DNA of 21,080 bases from Bacillota bacterium (GTDB lineage: Bacteria; Bacillota; Clostridia; Lachnospirales; Lachnospiraceae), in the NCBI GenBank assembly GCA_023436065.1, contig JAEZKU010000004.1, positions 1-21,080 of the forward strand, in the 5' to 3' direction. The notes below the pieces were generated by a model. It was not told the DNA's origin and ran no database searches. It worked only from the letters and a program-made list of their open reading frames with translations. Below, in pieces: positions 14,563 through 21,080 of the stretch. Made by a program: the position numbers and the translations under genes. The stretch's first letter is position 1; each line of letters opens with the position of its first letter.

Positions 14563-14964
14563 TTATTCAAACCTCATCACGCAGGCAGATTCCAGCTCGA
14601 TTTCCTGACCGGCAACAAAAACACCCGCTATAGGTGTTAAGACTTTTATCTTATTGGTGACAGTAACTTTTATATCATCACTGCCGACAAATTGAACGTC
14701 TACAGTTAGGTTGGTTGTATCCATTATGCCTGAAGTCGACAGAACCCTGCTTGTTACAAGGCTTTTCAAATCCACATCATCTGCATGAACAACTGCATAT
14801 CGAGCACCTTCTCGACTGCTGTTATTAATCATTAATTGATTTGAAAAAATCCAGCCGAAGTCTAATATTCCGCAGAGTATCAATATAAATAAAGGAATTA
14901 CGAAAGCCGCTTCAACAATAGACTGGCCGGCTTCGTTTTTAAACAGTCGACGAAATCTTTGCAT
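14563..14964 (-). CDS. tadE: TadE-like pseudopilin
   Basis: A 133-residue TadE-family protein: a short basic leader, then NEAGQSIVEAAFVIPLFILI (about 10-29). This matches the TadE prepilin motif with Gly before the processing site and Glu at +5, followed by the hydrophobic helix. The segment LMINNSSREGARYAVVH is typical of TadE. It would be processed by the TadV peptidase and act as a minor pilin or initiation factor. A strong ribosome site (GGAAGGAGAAGG) is present. It lies 110 bases after flp, and that gap contains a 13-bp hairpin. Confidence 0.93.
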   Translation of the reverse strand: MQRFRRLFKNEAGQSIVEAAFVIPLFILILCGILDFGWIFSNQLMINNSSREGARYAVVHADDVDLKSLVTSRVLSTSGIMDTTNLTVDVQFVGSDDIKVTVTNKIKVLTPIAGVFVAGQEIELESACVMRFE

Positions 14965-15002
14965 AACTGCCTTCTCCTTCCTTATTCCTTTTAGTTAGGT
15001 AA

Positions 15003-15032
15003 GCTCATTGCCTTCTAGCGAAGGCAATGAGC
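15003..15032 (-). promoter_or_regulatory. Stem-loop between flp and tadE (attenuator or mRNA stabiliser)
   Basis: GCTCATTGCCTTC (15003-15015) and its perfect complement (15020-15032) form a 13-bp stem with a 4-base loop. On the minus strand it is followed by TTACCTAAC rather than a T-run. It is therefore more likely a 3'-end stabiliser or partial terminator that keeps pilin mRNA in excess over the downstream assembly genes. Confidence 0.7.
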
Positions 15033-15074
15033 AATTTTACGGCTGCTTATTGTATTACGTTAAGCTTCTCAATC

Positions 15075-15254
15075 TTAACCAACGCCCGGAATTGTACTTA
15101 TTTGATCGTCCGCCTTCTGAAATAACTTTACGAGTTTTGGCCCAAATATGAGAAGCACTGCAACAGCAGCAACTGCAATGATCCCAAGAATCAGACCATA
15201 CTCAACCATGCCCTGTCCATCTTCGTCCTTTAGAATTGCCTTTAAGTAATTCAT
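15075..15254 (-). CDS. flp: Flp-type major pilin
   Basis: A 59-residue prepilin. After the leader MNYLKAILKDEDG comes QGMVEYGLILGIIAVAAVAV, the Flp motif: cleavage Gly, then Glu at +5 and Tyr at +6, within the start of one long hydrophobic helix. A short polar tail (KLFQKADDQISTIPGVG) ends the protein. The mature pilin would be 46 residues, typical for Flp. It is cleaved by the prepilin peptidase encoded 25 bases upstream and polymerised by TadA/B/C. A strong AAGGAG ribosome site sits before the ATG at 15252-15254. Confidence 0.94.
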   Translation of the reverse strand: MNYLKAILKDEDGQGMVEYGLILGIIAVAAVAVLLIFGPKLVKLFQKADDQISTIPGVG

Positions 15255-15279
15255 CTGTTTGCTCCTTTTTATTTTTTTG

Positions 15280-15927
15280 TTATGAAAACATTTTTTCTAA
15301 TGGGAACAAGAGAGCTATCATCATCCCAAGTGATAGAGGCGGTCCCATTGCAACCTTGGTTTTCAGCGATCCTTTGTGTGTAGTCAAAAGATATAAAGTG
15401 TAAATCCCCATAGCCACTGCCATTACCGCAACTGCCTCAAACATTCCGATCCACCCTACACAGAAACCGATAACCGCAGCAAGTTTTACATCACCCCAAC
15501 CTATACCGATACCTATTTGAGAAGGAATCGTGAAGAGAATACACCCGGCAACAAACCCGATAAGCGATGGACCTAGTCCGGTATAATCGGCATTTATTAC
15601 GATCGTTACGACTTTGACCACCAACAGTACAACCAACAGTTCATTTGGAATCTTTCTTATGCATGCATCAACCGTCGAAATGCATATAAGAGCCATGAAG
15701 AACACCATGAACCCCACACTGCTAACAAGCTCGGCAACTAAAATTGATATAATGCCGCAACCTGCTGCACCGACCAGCATCCACACTATCGGGCTCCAAC
15801 GGCTGATAAGAAATGGGGTTTGCAATACTTCTTCGGAGCGATTATTTATTAATTTTATACTTAACCGCCGCATACATTCTCCGGCAATGCCCCCAACTAG
15901 AATTGATATTATCAGCCTTAAACCCAT
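15280..15927 (-). CDS. tadV: Prepilin peptidase TadV/CpaA (type IV leader peptidase family)
   Basis: A 215-residue multi-pass membrane aspartyl protease. The two catalytic Asp motifs are visible: STVDACIRKIPNE (first Asp near 86, D-x-x-x-R-x-I-P-N) and GIGWGDVKLAA (GxGDxKL, second Asp near 146). At least six hydrophobic segments are seen. The cytoplasmic CxxC domain of full PilD enzymes is missing, as in TadV/CpaA. It removes the leader from Flp and TadE. AGAAGGGA precedes the ATG. It is the first gene of the operon, directly after the riboswitch/terminator leader. Confidence 0.93.
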   Translation of the reverse strand: MGLRLIISILVGGIAGECMRRLSIKLINNRSEEVLQTPFLISRWSPIVWMLVGAAGCGIISILVAELVSSVGFMVFFMALICISTVDACIRKIPNELLVVLLVVKVVTIVINADYTGLGPSLIGFVAGCILFTIPSQIGIGIGWGDVKLAAVIGFCVGWIGMFEAVAVMAVAMGIYTLYLLTTHKGSLKTKVAMGPPLSLGMMIALLFPLEKMFS

Positions 15928-15960
15928 TGCATCCCTTCTTTCAGTTGACTATTTATCCGG

Positions 15961-15996
15961 TAAAAACAAAGCCGCAACCCGTGATACGAGTTGCGG
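15961..15996 (-). terminator. Riboswitch-controlled intrinsic terminator in the tad leader
   Basis: On the minus strand CCGCAAC and GTTGCGG (15990-15996 and 15972-15978) pair perfectly, with a further three inner pairs after a mismatch. The stem is followed by CTTTGTTTTTA. It lies between the c-di-GMP aptamer and tadV, 34 bases before the gene, so readthrough into the operon must be controlled here. Confidence 0.85.
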
Positions 15997-16030
15997 AAAA
16001 ATGATTTTAATTGTATTTAAAACCATTCTC

Positions 16031-16125
16031 ATCTTTCGGCAACTGGCTACCATCGGCTTTTACACCATTAGGCCCTTTAGCTTTGCGTCACGGACTTTCG
16101 GCCGTTATGCTAATATCAAGAAGAT
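16031..16125 (-). ncRNA. Cyclic di-GMP-I riboswitch (GEMM) controlling the Tad operon
   Basis: On the minus strand the aptamer shows the GEMM-I layout. A first hairpin is closed by ACGG/CCGT with a GAAA tetraloop (16096-16099). It is followed directly by the conserved GACGCAAAGC block (16080-16089). A second hairpin contains the GGGCCTAA receptor-like stretch and ends in GATGGTAGCCAGTTGCC. ATCTT/AAGAT can close the outer helix. The aptamer sits in a leader of about 240 bases behind a near-consensus promoter and before an intrinsic terminator. AGTTGC of the aptamer 3' strand (16039-16044) can pair with GCAACT of the terminator 5' arm (15989-15994). If that is the switch, bound ligand would free the terminator and turn the operon off; the direction is inferred. 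No covariance search was run. Confidence 0.87.
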
Positions 16126-16176
16126 AACTTATGAACGAGACTATAAATAGCCCATTGTTTTTTTAAATCTAACTAA

Positions 16177-16204
16177 ATTATACATATAAATACATGATTG
16201 TCAA
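16177..16204 (-). promoter_or_regulatory. Sigma-A promoter of the Tad operon
   Basis: A consensus -35 TTGACA (plus-strand TGTCAA 16199-16204) and a consensus -10 TATAAT (plus-strand ATTATA 16177-16182) are separated by 16 bases. Transcription should start near 16170, about 45 bases before the riboswitch aptamer. Confidence 0.85.
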
Positions 16205-16217
16205 TACATATTTTGTT

Positions 16218-16273
16218 TATTTTAATATAATTTACCATACTTTTGTCTAAAAAGACCGAATTATATTAAAATA
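16218..16273. repeat. 15-bp perfect AT-rich inverted repeat upstream of the tad promoter
   Basis: TATTTTAATATAATT (16218-16232) and AATTATATTAAAATA (16259-16273) are exact complements, 26 bases apart. A nested GTCT-AAAA-AGAC hairpin lies in the loop. It ends 14 bases upstream of the -35. It could be an operator, a cruciform or an end-of-transcript structure. Confidence 0.7.
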
Positions 16274-16464
16274 TAGGGGTATCTTCACTTGTTCACCTCA
16301 AACATCAATATGTTAGCACCTTCCTGTGGCTGTTTTTCTATGATGCGTGCTATCGACTACCCGGGTTAGTTACTGTTAATGTACTTGATGAAAAGCTCAC
16401 TATTATGAAAGCAAAATTTTTTACAGACCCACTCTCCCTCTTACAATGGGCCCCTTTCCCCAAC
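16274..16464. other. Intergenic region between the deacetylase gene and the tad regulatory region
   Basis: No credible gene is seen. A 26-codon plus-strand frame (16289-16369) starting at TTG after AGGGG was considered and not accepted. I see no clear terminator after the deacetylase gene. Confidence 0.4.
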
Positions 16465-17373
16465 TTATGGAAGATTGTTTATCGTCGTGAAAGTACATCC
16501 CTTTTCTACGCAGTAGCTCACCAACCGGTCAAAGAGTTTTGAACTGGTCTGTACAACTTCTTTACCCATATCGTCAACATTACTCCTATATAAACAATGA
16601 ACTCGAAATACAATTACGCCTTTTTCGGAACACGCTTTGTCAACAAGCCGTTTCTTTTCGTTCAATCGCTTTTCGGTTCTCATATCTGCACTCACACAAG
16701 GAATCTGATAGATATCAACATTGTTTACATCCACAAAATCATCAGAATAGTATGCCAATCTGGCTTGCGCGCGATATTCTTTAACGATTTCAATTGCTTC
16801 TTGATTAAACTTGCCATAAGGATAAGCTAATGCAACCGGAATTTTGAGGCCGTTCGCCTTAAACGCCTCATTAACTTGTTCCATACTTTGCCTGATATGT
16901 GCAGGTGTAGACTCAGCCATATTTATATGCGAGTATGTATGATCCTCGAAATCCCATCCATATGCATCCATCTCCTTAATTTGGTTCCAAGATAATTTGT
17001 GTTTTACATGATGGTCGGGATAATAAGGGGAAATGTAAGAGGTGCCTTTTATCCCATATTTCTTTAATATGGGGAAAGCAAGAACATAATCCGATTCATT
17101 TCCATCGTCAAATGTAAAAATAATAAGCGCACTTTCAGGATTTTCCGAGGTAAACTGATTGCTGCTTATCGACCTTTCGCTATTCGAGCTTGGTTCACGA
17201 TCTGCGCTAAGCACCGGATTGCCCGGATCCATAGCTGCATCCTTTGATGAAACATTATTATCCGGAAGAGGCTCTGATGTTCCATCCAATCGATAATCTA
17301 AAACTCCGCTTGTGATGAAAACGGCTGCAAAAACTATAAAAATCGTAACAACCGCAAAACGAATCAGCTTCAT
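16465..17373 (-). CDS. Membrane-anchored or secreted polysaccharide deacetylase (NodB domain)
   Basis: A 302-residue protein with an N-terminal membrane anchor or signal (about 6-24) and a low-complexity Ser/Asn/Pro linker to about residue 80. A carbohydrate-esterase-4 (NodB) domain follows. Motifs: TFDDG (87-91, catalytic base and metal Asp), HTYSH (145-149, metal His pair) and AYPYGKFN (183-190). The family removes N-acetyl groups from peptidoglycan, chitin-like or exopolysaccharide GlcNAc; the substrate cannot be fixed here. The anchored form and location between envelope genes and the Tad operon suggest surface glycan modification. The ribosome site is weak (AAAGAAA). About 320 bases separate it from the upstream lipoprotein gene, so it likely has its own promoter. 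Confidence 0.9.
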   Translation of the reverse strand: MKLIRFAVVTIFIVFAAVFITSGVLDYRLDGTSEPLPDNNVSSKDAAMDPGNPVLSADREPSSNSERSISSNQFTSENPESALIIFTFDDGNESDYVLAFPILKKYGIKGTSYISPYYPDHHVKHKLSWNQIKEMDAYGWDFEDHTYSHINMAESTPAHIRQSMEQVNEAFKANGLKIPVALAYPYGKFNQEAIEIVKEYRAQARLAYYSDDFVDVNNVDIYQIPCVSADMRTEKRLNEKKRLVDKACSEKGVIVFRVHCLYRSNVDDMGKEVVQTSSKLFDRLVSYCVEKGCTFTTINNLP

Positions 17374-17695
17374 AAATTTCTTTTATTTACCCCTGTCTTT
17401 ATTACTAAAACAACTGGTTATAGTATTCCGTTGATGCTCAAAATCTTTCGTTATTGCAACAACCAATTTTTAGTGAGTAGATTAAATTCGTTAGTGTACT
17501 TTTGCTATAACGCGTTTTGAGCCGTGGGAAATTGAACGACGGCCGCAAATCGAACCTTATTGTCCGAACTGCGGCCGTCAATTTATTAAGTATCAGAGTA
17601 TTTAGCTTTCCCACATATTAAGCTGTGTTCAAACAATCAGATACGTACGAACAATAGTTAATCTCCTTGGCAAAATCTATTTTTTTCAAGTCCGC
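17374..17695. other. Intergenic region between the lipoprotein and deacetylase genes
   Basis: About 320 AT-rich bases without a gene. The only clear structure is the inverted repeat at 17538-17579. A TATAAC box on the minus strand near 17415 could be a -10 for the deacetylase gene, but no well-spaced -35 is evident. Confidence 0.5.
17538..17579 (-). terminator. GC-rich hairpin downstream of the lipoprotein gene
   Basis: GACGGCCGCA (17538-17547) and TGCGGCCGTC (17570-17579) are perfect complements around a 22-base loop that contains CGAAC twice. Short T-runs on either side are weak. It is probably the transcript end of the lipoprotein unit, although the long loop is unusual for an intrinsic terminator. 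Confidence 0.5.
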
Positions 17696-18355
17696 TTAGG
17701 GTAGAGAAACATCAGATAGGGATATCTTATCGATGATGAAAGAAGCTATAGATTTGTTGAGTTCAAGGTTTGCTTCAAAGTCGGTATCATCTATCCGAAA
17801 CGTGACAATGACGTAGTAATCCTGAAACAGAACATGAACGTCGCTGTTTACGGTTACGTAAAAGGCATTGATACCGCGAACGGTACAATCTTCAACCCTG
17901 TCACTAAAGGTTGACTTAAAATCCTCAAACGCCCATTTTGCGTCATGTCCTTTTTCAAGCTCGGACTGTGAAATCATGCTGTTCTGTGTAAGACTCAACG
18001 ATGTGATAAAGGTAGTCGTAATATCGACACCTTCAACCGGGATATCATATTCATAGCTGCCGTACTGCGTACCGGTGTCCGATACCTCCAAAGGATCAAA
18101 TGTAGCCTTAACCGGATAGCCGATAAACGTCTCAAGCTCTGCAGCCGAAAGCAGTTCTTCAACGCTTAAAACCTTAGGAACAGGTGTTTTTTCGGGTGAG
18201 GAAGTTTCCTCTCCGCCTTCCATGATTTGCTGGTAAGGCGAGGTAGAAGGGGTGGGTGTTGCATCAAGGGTTGAAACGCTTTTTAACCTACCGCCGCAGG
18301 CTGACAGCAATGCGGCGAGGGTAAAAACCATTACGCACAAGAAATACTTTCTCAT
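17696..18355 (-). CDS. Putative lipoprotein of unknown function
   Basis: A 219-residue protein with a type-II signal peptide: basic MRKYF, a hydrophobic core and lipobox LLSACGG. The acylated Cys would be residue 20. A Thr/Pro/Ser-rich linker follows, then a globular region from about residue 62 that begins LSVEELLSAAELETFIGYPVKA. I do not recognise a named domain. The region AELETFIGYPV followed by beta-rich segments resembles lipoproteins of Clostridia annotated only as hypothetical. The start at 18355 is chosen for the GGAGG site eight bases upstream. It has its own promoter (18389-18417) and follows the SleB-like gene on the same strand. Confidence 0.8.
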   Translation of the reverse strand: MRKYFLCVMVFTLAALLSACGGRLKSVSTLDATPTPSTSPYQQIMEGGEETSSPEKTPVPKVLSVEELLSAAELETFIGYPVKATFDPLEVSDTGTQYGSYEYDIPVEGVDITTTFITSLSLTQNSMISQSELEKGHDAKWAFEDFKSTFSDRVEDCTVRGINAFYVTVNSDVHVLFQDYYVIVTFRIDDTDFEANLELNKSIASFIIDKISLSDVSLP

Positions 18356-18388
18356 TGCTGTTTCCTCCGACATGAAAAGGATATCGGA

Positions 18389-18417
18389 ATATTACCATAT
18401 CAATTTAGGCAGTTCAA
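18389..18417 (-). promoter_or_regulatory. Promoter of the lipoprotein gene
   Basis: On the minus strand TTGAAC (18412-18417) and TAATAT (18389-18394) are 17 bases apart, ending about 34 bases before the start codon. It lies just after the end of the SleB-like gene. Confidence 0.65.
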
Positions 18418-18434
18418 TCTTCATTAAAGGGTTT

Positions 18435-19529
18435 TTATAAAAATTTAGCACAGTATGCGCTTTCGCCATATGCCTTTATAATCGCTTTAATGGTCGATGG
18501 TCCGGCTATCCCATCGGCTTTTAATTTATACTCGGTTTGAAATGCAATAATCGCTTCCATTGTGGTTTTTCCAAAGTAGCTATCCGCTTTTACATCGTAC
18601 CCAAGCTTGTTAAGCATATACTGTATGCGATAGACACGTTTCCCGGGCTCACAACCAAATTGCGGCCATTTATAAGCACGTTCATACAGCGCGGGCGGTA
18701 TTTTATCACTCCTGCTGCGGCCTCTGTAGCTTTCGGTATAAAAACAATGCCCTCCGATGGCAGTATAATATGTATGGCTCCCCCAATCTTCCCCAGCCTG
18801 TCTGTTCGAGTTAAAGAAATAAACGTTTTGCGGTATAACCCATACTTCCCTATCGAGCACCTGCCTTGCGGCATATTTAGCAGCAGAAGTCGGCTTAATC
18901 GACTTGGAATACCCTGAAAACTGGCCCGGTGCGGTAATAACAGCCTTAATTGTATCGCCCGGATAGCCGCGCGAAAGCACGCGGTTCATCACAACATTTG
19001 CAACAGCAATCTTGCCCTTTTTACTTTCACCCCGCGCTTCGCCCGTAATCACTTGCGCAAGCATATACAATTCATCTTCGGTATACGCATAATGGTTGGA
19101 CGAAAAGCCTTCTTCACCGTAATAACGATCTTCTTCGAGCATATAAAAGTCGATCAACTCGTCAAAATCAAGAGGGGTGGGGCTCGGCGTGGGTTGAATC
19201 GGTGTGGCCGATAAATCAGGCGTCGGACTTACGTCTATATCCGGAGTTTCTGCAATTGGTGTAGGTCCCATTGCTAAGGATTGTTCGGGAATAAGAACCG
19301 CCCCAGAGTCATGTACCTCATATACGCTTGCATCCGGGGTGTTACTTATATGTATAACATCCTGTAATCCCGCATCCGTATTTTGATGCCAAAATAAGCT
19401 CACCAGTACAACGACCGCTAAAACGCTGCCGGCACCTGTGTACAGGATTACGCCTTTATTCCATCTCCATGCCCTTTTTAACCTACTGCGGGCAGACGAT
19501 CGTACGATATTTTTAAATTTATTTGACAT
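18435..19529 (-). CDS. SleB-type cell wall hydrolase with C-terminal peptidoglycan-binding domain
   Basis: A 364-residue protein with a cytoplasmic basic N-terminus, one TM (about 26-47) and a Pro/Thr-rich linker to about 120. A Hydrolase_2 (SleB/CwlJ) domain spans about 152-265. It shows the catalytic Glu in ITGEARGES, then AVANVVMNRV, PGQFSGY and GGHCFYTE. A PG_binding_1 domain follows at about 298-355 (VYRIQYMLNKLGYDVKADSYFG and DGIAGPSTIKAI). SleB enzymes are lytic transglycosylases acting on spore cortex muramic-lactam glycan. Here the binding domain follows the hydrolase, the reverse of classical SleB, and the protein is membrane-anchored, so a role in vegetative wall or engulfment is equally possible. 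The ribosome site is weak, and no promoter is clear in the 114 bases upstream. Confidence 0.88.
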   Translation of the reverse strand: MSNKFKNIVRSSARSRLKRAWRWNKGVILYTGAGSVLAVVVLVSLFWHQNTDAGLQDVIHISNTPDASVYEVHDSGAVLIPEQSLAMGPTPIAETPDIDVSPTPDLSATPIQPTPSPTPLDFDELIDFYMLEEDRYYGEEGFSSNHYAYTEDELYMLAQVITGEARGESKKGKIAVANVVMNRVLSRGYPGDTIKAVITAPGQFSGYSKSIKPTSAAKYAARQVLDREVWVIPQNVYFFNSNRQAGEDWGSHTYYTAIGGHCFYTESYRGRSRSDKIPPALYERAYKWPQFGCEPGKRVYRIQYMLNKLGYDVKADSYFGKTTMEAIIAFQTEYKLKADGIAGPSTIKAIIKAYGESAYCAKFL

Positions 19530-19643
19530 TATCTCTAATTACGCAGTTATTCCTTTTTCTGGTTATACAGGCATTATTTACAAAAGGAATACAATACATA
19601 CGTTTCCCTCTGAGATGCATGTATGGCAAGCGATCCGAATCGA

Positions 19644-20411
19644 TCATTCATCGCTTCCTGTTTGCACCAAATCCTTAATGACCTCACCCGCGATAATAAG
19701 GCCTGCCACGGATGGCACAAATGCATTGCTGCCGGGCACCTGACGGCGCTGTGTGCATTTTCTTTGCGTGCCGGGAGGGCATATGCAATGCGCACGGCAG
19801 CTAATGGACATATCATCAATAGGCACCAAAGCCGGCTCCTTGGAATAGACGACCTTCAAACTTTTTATGCCCCGTTTTTTAAGCTCTCGGCGCATCACGC
19901 GCGCCAGCGGGCAAACGGAGGTTTTATATATATCCGCAACCTCAAAGGCTGTAGGGTCAAGTTTATTGCCTGCGCCCATAGAGCTTATTATGGGTACTCC
20001 GAATCGATTTGCCTGCAGAACGAGTTCAATTTTGCCCGTTACGGTATCTATGGCGTCCACAATATAATCATATTGCGAAAAGTCGAATTGACCCGCCGTT
20101 TCCGGCATATAAAATGTTTTATACGTGTTTACCGTTGCATTCGGGTTGATTTCCAGTATCCTCGCCTTGGCTACATCTACCTTATATTCTCCTACCGTTT
20201 TCCTTGTAGCATATATCTGCCGGTTAATGTTTGTGAGGCATACCTTGTCATCATCGATAAGATCAAGCGTCCCTACGCCGCTTCTGACAAGTGCTTCCAC
20301 TGTAAAACCGCCTACCCCGCCAATTCCAAATACCGCAACGCGGGCACGAGACAGGGTTTCCATACCCTGTTTGCCCAGCAGAAGCTCCGTTCTTGAAAAT
20401 TGGTTCAACAT
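19644..20411 (-). CDS. tcdA: tRNA threonylcarbamoyladenosine dehydratase (TcdA/CsdL, E1-like)
   Basis: A 255-residue ThiF/MoeB-superfamily protein. It has a nucleotide-binding Rossmann motif FGIGGVGGFTVEALVRSG (about 28-45), the DLIDDDKVCLTNINRQIYA segment that binds ATP, DAIDTVTGKIEL, SMGAGNKLDP, and the C-terminal NAFVPSVAGLIIAGEVIKDL typical of TcdA. It uses ATP to cyclise t6A37 of ANN-reading tRNAs to ct6A. A Cys-rich patch (SCRAHCICPPG) is present. The ATG at 20411 is preferred; a GTG four codons upstream is possible. It is transcribed from a TTGACA promoter and divergently from the transporter gene. Confidence 0.92.
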   Translation of the reverse strand: MLNQFSRTELLLGKQGMETLSRARVAVFGIGGVGGFTVEALVRSGVGTLDLIDDDKVCLTNINRQIYATRKTVGEYKVDVAKARILEINPNATVNTYKTFYMPETAGQFDFSQYDYIVDAIDTVTGKIELVLQANRFGVPIISSMGAGNKLDPTAFEVADIYKTSVCPLARVMRRELKKRGIKSLKVVYSKEPALVPIDDMSISCRAHCICPPGTQRKCTQRRQVPGSNAFVPSVAGLIIAGEVIKDLVQTGSDE

Positions 20412-20462
20412 AGTTTTCCGCACCTCGACCCGGCAAAAAACTTAAGCTTTTTCGGTCGGGTA

Positions 20463-20492
20463 ATCGTATCATGGCAAATCCGCGTTTGTCAA
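20463..20492 (-). promoter_or_regulatory. Promoter of tcdA
   Basis: On the minus strand a consensus TTGACA (20487-20492) is followed after 18 bases by TACGAT (20463-20468), about 50 bases before the start codon. Confidence 0.65.
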
Positions 20493-20554
20493 CCGGCCAT
20501 AAAACGGTAAGCATAGCATAAGCTTGTTTTAGACCCGCAAATCGTTCCCGCACC

Positions 20555-20583
20555 TTGCCATCTTTTATAAAAAAATGTATGAT
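20555..20583 (+). promoter_or_regulatory. Promoter of the UMF1-like transporter gene
   Basis: TTGCCA (20555-20560) and TATGAT (20578-20583) with an A/T-rich 17-base spacer, about 60 bases upstream of the ATG. Confidence 0.65.
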
Positions 20584-20643
20584 ATATTGTGCAGGAAATA
20601 AAGCCTCATCCTATTTTCGCCGATCGGAGCAAGGGATAAAAAC

Positions 20644-21080
20644 ATGAAAAAACAAATCGACGCTACCGCCGCACGGTCCCGCCATTCGTGGTATTTTTAC
20701 GATTTCGGCAACTCCGCTTACGCGTCGGTGGTACTGCTTGCGGTATACTCCGCTTACTTCAAAAACAACGTTGTGGGCGGTGCAGAAGGTACGCGGCTTT
20801 GGGGTATTTCAGTCGGTATCGCTGCCATAATCGTGGCGGTGATGTCGCCCATATTCGGCGCAATTGCGGACTTCACCAAATCAAAAAAGAAATTCCTTAT
20901 GGTTTTCACAGGCATCGCGGTGGTTTTTACAGCGCTTTTGTTCTTTGTACGAAAAGGCGATGTATTTACCGGCATGCTGTTTTTTATACTGGCGGAAATC
21001 GGCTATCGTGCATCGCAGGTGTTTTATGACGCACTTTTAACGGATGTTTCCTCTCCGGAATCACTCGGTTCCGTTTCGGG
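20644..21080 (+). CDS. MFS transporter, UMF1/Atg22-like family (N-terminal part)
   Basis: The first 145 codons are in the window; the gene continues past the right edge. The ATG follows AAGGGA. The N-terminus reads SWYFYDFGNSAYASVVLLAVYSAYF, the diagnostic DFxNSAF/Y start of the UMF1 (vacuole-effluxer Atg22-like) branch of the major facilitator superfamily. A TM segment of the form GISVGIAAIIVAVMSPIFGA and the MFS loop IADFTKSKKKFL follow. YRASQVFYDALLTDVSSPE is the family's conserved stretch after TM4. Substrates of bacterial members are generally unknown. Confidence 0.88.
   Translation, partial: MKKQIDATAARSRHSWYFYDFGNSAYASVVLLAVYSAYFKNNVVGGAEGTRLWGISVGIAAIIVAVMSPIFGAIADFTKSKKKFLMVFTGIAVVFTALLFFVRKGDVFTGMLFFILAEIGYRASQVFYDALLTDVSSPESLGSVS

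Noticed and set aside
16289..16369. 26-codon plus-strand frame ending in SCGCFSMMRAIDYPG, with AGGGG upstream of a TTG
   Set aside because: A Cys-containing small peptide was considered. There is no well-spaced promoter, the start codon is rare, no processing or export genes are adjacent, and its length is expected by chance.
19623..20396. 257-codon plus-strand frame
   Set aside because: It is antisense to tcdA, whose nucleotide-binding and C-terminal motifs are clear.

Overview
The window looks like chromosome of a spore-forming, monoderm member of the Bacillota, most likely class Clostridia. The evidence is a Firmicute-type capsule/EPS kinase-phosphatase module, a secretin-free Tad pilus operon, a SleB-type cortex hydrolase, a LytR-CpsA-Psr protein, strong AGGAGG-type ribosome binding sites and rho-independent terminators. 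Nearly every gene is on the minus strand; only tRNA-Leu and a partial transporter at the right edge are on the plus strand.

Layout in the direction of transcription (right to left). (1) 20644-21080 (+): start of an MFS/UMF1-type transporter. It diverges from tcdA, the tRNA t6A dehydratase (19644-20411, -). (2) 16465-19529 (-): cell-envelope genes, namely a SleB-like hydrolase, a lipoprotein and a NodB-type polysaccharide deacetylase. (3) 8469-16204 (-): a complete Tad/Flp pilus operon, tadV-flp-tadE-tadG-like-cpaB-cpaE-tadA-tadB-tadC. It has a near-consensus promoter, a leader holding a c-di-GMP-I (GEMM) riboswitch, and an intrinsic terminator before the first gene. (4) 6666-8100 (-): a DivIVA-like coiled-coil protein and a CoA-binding-domain protein. 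(5) 5901-6515 (+): tRNA-Leu(CAA) with promoter and terminator, followed by two or three tandem, highly structured repeat units. These units begin with an inverse copy of the tRNA T-arm and end in a direct copy of the tRNA 3' end. (6) 1-5725 (-): head of an exopolysaccharide/capsule locus, wzz/cpsC-like, BY-kinase cpsD, phosphatase cpsB, LCP ligase, membrane-bound UDP-sugar 4,6-dehydratase, then the start of a NusG-like (LoaP-type) antiterminator running off the left edge. A second structured palindromic element (4046-4182) with a tRNA-like T-arm sits between cpsD and cpsB.

The window therefore combines surface polysaccharide synthesis, a surface pilus and envelope modification. Two RNA-level control layers are visible: c-di-GMP sensing in the tad leader and processive antitermination (LoaP-type) in the EPS locus. 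The least explained parts are the structured repeats beside tRNA-Leu and within the EPS operon. They look like a family of tRNA-3'-end-derived elements with conserved core sequence and variable arms.
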